Part shown: piece after piece, positions 62,587 through 64,000 of the stretch | How positions within the stretch are numbered: the stretch's first letter is position 1 | How the letters are laid out: each line of letters opens with the position of its first letter | Assembly (NCBI RefSeq): GCF_046630445.1 | Contig: NC_092333.1 | Span: 102,026,501-102,090,500 of the forward strand | Length of the DNA stretch: 64,000 nucleotides | Source of the DNA: Rutidosis leptorrhynchoides | Taxonomy: Eukaryota > Streptophyta > Magnoliopsida > Asterales > Asteraceae | Direction: 5' to 3' | Notes under the pieces: model-generated | Told to the model about the DNA's origin: nothing | The model's input: only the letters and a program-made list of their open reading frames with translations | Databases searched by the model: none | Translations under genes and position numbers: made by a program

Positions 62587-64000
62587 TATGCTGTTCTAGC
62601 ACACGTTGAGAAAGTACAAACTGAAGAAAAGAGCATCAATGATGTTCCCGTCGCAAAAGAATTTCCCGATGTATTTCTGAAAGAATTACCGGGACTACCT
62701 CCACATCGATCTGTTGAATTTCAAATAGATCTTGTACCAGGAGCTGCACCAATAGCTCGTGCTCCTTATAGACTCGCACCCAGCGAGATGAAAGAACTGC
62801 AAAGCTTACTGCAAGAACTATTAGAATGTGGTTTCATTCGACCAAGCACATCACCATGAGGAGCTCCTGTTTTATTTGTCAAGAAGAAGGATGGTACATT
62901 TAGGTTGTGTATTGACTACAGAGAGTTGAACAAACTTACCATCAAAAACCGTTATCCACTGCCGAGAATTGAAGACTTATTTGATCAACTACAAGGCTCG
63001 TCGGTTTATTCGAAGATCAATTTACGTTCTGGATATCATCAAATGCGAGTAAAGGAGGATGATATTCCAAAAACTGCTTTTAGGATGCGTTATGGTCATT
63101 ACGAGTTTATGGTTATGCTGTTTGGATTGACTAACGCACCAGCTGTGTTCATGGACCTTATGAACCGAGTGTGTGAGCTATATCTTGACAAGTTTGTCAT
63201 TGTTTTCATCGATGACATACTTATTTGCTCAAAGAATGATCAAGAGCACGAAGAACATTTGAGAAAAGTGCTAAAAGTATTGAGGAAAGAAAAATTGTAC
63301 GCTAAGTTTTCAAAGTGTGCATTTTGGTTGGAAGAAGTTCAATTCCTCGGTCACATAGTGAACAAAGAAGGTATCCAGGTGGACCCGGCAAAGATCGAAA
63401 CCGTTGAAAAGTGGGAAACCCCAAAAACTCCGAAGCATATACGTCAATTTTTAGGATTGGCAGGTTACTACAGAAGATTCATCCAAGATTTCTCCAAAAT
63501 AGCAAAACCCTTTACTGCATTAACGCATAAAGGGAAGAAATTTGAAAGGAAGGATGAACAAGAGAAGGCGTTTCAATTATTGAAGAAAAAGCTAACTACT
63601 GCACCTATATTGTCATTTCCTGAAGGGAATGATGATTTTGTGATTTATTGTGACGCATCAAAGCAAGGTCTCGGTTGTGTATTAATGCAACGGACAAAGG
63701 TGATTGCTTATGCGTCTAGACAATTGAAGATTCACGAGCAAAATTATACGATGCATGATTTGGAATTAGGCGCGGTTGTTTTTGCATTAAAGACTTGGAG
63801 GCACTAATTATATGGGGTCAAAAGTATTATATATACCGACCACAAAAGTCTTCAACACATATTTAATCAGAAACAACTGAATATGAGGCAGCGTAGGTGG
63901 ATTGAATTGTTGAATGATTACGACTTTGAGATTCGTTACCACCCGGGGAAGGCAAATGTGGTAGCCGATGCCTTGAGCAGAAAGGACAGAGAACCCATTC
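62587..64000 (+). pseudogene. Element E reverse transcriptase and partial RNase H
   Basis: In phase with gag. A linker contains AKEFPDVFLKELPGLPPHRS, and the RT follows with [37 protein letters not shown], an intact [10 protein letters not shown] catalytic box and [17 protein letters not shown]. RNase H has [47 protein letters not shown] and [11 protein letters not shown], and is then cut by the window end. Stops: TGA 62857-62859 at a conserved Trp and TAA 63805-63807 at a conserved Tyr. The close match to D's pol makes this a likely relative of the enzymes that mobilised B, C and D. Confidence 0.9.

Larger units (their letters stand above)
55506..64000 (+). mobile_element. Element E: chromovirus with two extra ORFs, cut by window edge
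   Basis: 5' LTR 55506-58942, initiator-Met-type primer site, acidic ORF, F-box ORF, leader hairpin, gag, protease, RT and part of RNase H in one phase. Wording of RT matches D closely ([27 protein letters not shown]), so it is Tekay-like. Only four in-frame stops (61108, 62584, 62857, 63805) and no frameshift interrupt gag-pol. It inserted into the mitochondrial segment. Integrase, chromodomain, 3' LTR and TSD lie beyond the window. Confidence 0.88.

Overview
The window is a piece of a plant nuclear genome: AT-rich, almost entirely transposable elements, with no ordinary host gene that I can recognise. The chromovirus (Tekay-type Ty3) and Athila-type elements and the inserted mitochondrial DNA carrying a plant-type trnK-UUU indicate a flowering plant. 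The length and style of the LTRs make an Asteraceae-like eudicot my guess, which is inference only.

The main structure is a five-level nest that can be read from target-site duplications (TSDs). A 5'-truncated LINE on the minus strand (53392 down to 52988, continuing at 5016 down to about 4158) was split by a non-autonomous Mutator-like element (5017-52978, 9-bp TSD). That was split by Athila-like element A (5414-52593). A was split inside its gag gene by element B (9428-41297, TSD ctata). B was split twice, by element C (12817-23731, TSD ggttc) and by element D (24422-35863, TSD tattt). Without the insertions A is about 15.3 kb and B about 9.5 kb.

Element A holds 2.0-kb LTRs, a tRNA-Asp-type primer site, gag, protease, reverse transcriptase, RNase H and integrase, plus a second retropepsin-like domain and a zinc-knuckle ORF after the integrase. 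Its RT has lost the segment with the catalytic aspartates. B and C are related non-autonomous elements: they have 2.8-3.4-kb LTRs, an initiator-Met primer site and a primer-tract region, but no pol. Both carry a conserved ORF of unknown function after the primer site and two conserved hairpins. D is a Tekay-like chromovirus with a decayed pol and chromodomain and no recognisable gag.

To the right lie a short unassigned stretch, a mitochondrial insertion (about 53930-55503, with trnK), and element E (55506 to beyond the right edge). E is a chromovirus with readable gag, protease, RT and partial RNase H, broken by only four in-frame stops. Between its primer site and gag E carries two uninterrupted extra ORFs: a very acidic protein and an F-box protein. 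This is the most interesting cargo in the window. A fifth chromoviral LTR fragment, on the minus strand, occupies bases 1-377.

B, C, D and E share LTR modules (a GATAGATCTATC palindrome and a 'gggatgagaatacatgc'-like block). B, C and D share a near-palindromic motif beside the 3' primer tract and a 59-61-nt hairpin. Together they look like one radiation in which LTRs, leader RNA signals and coding cargo have been reshuffled.
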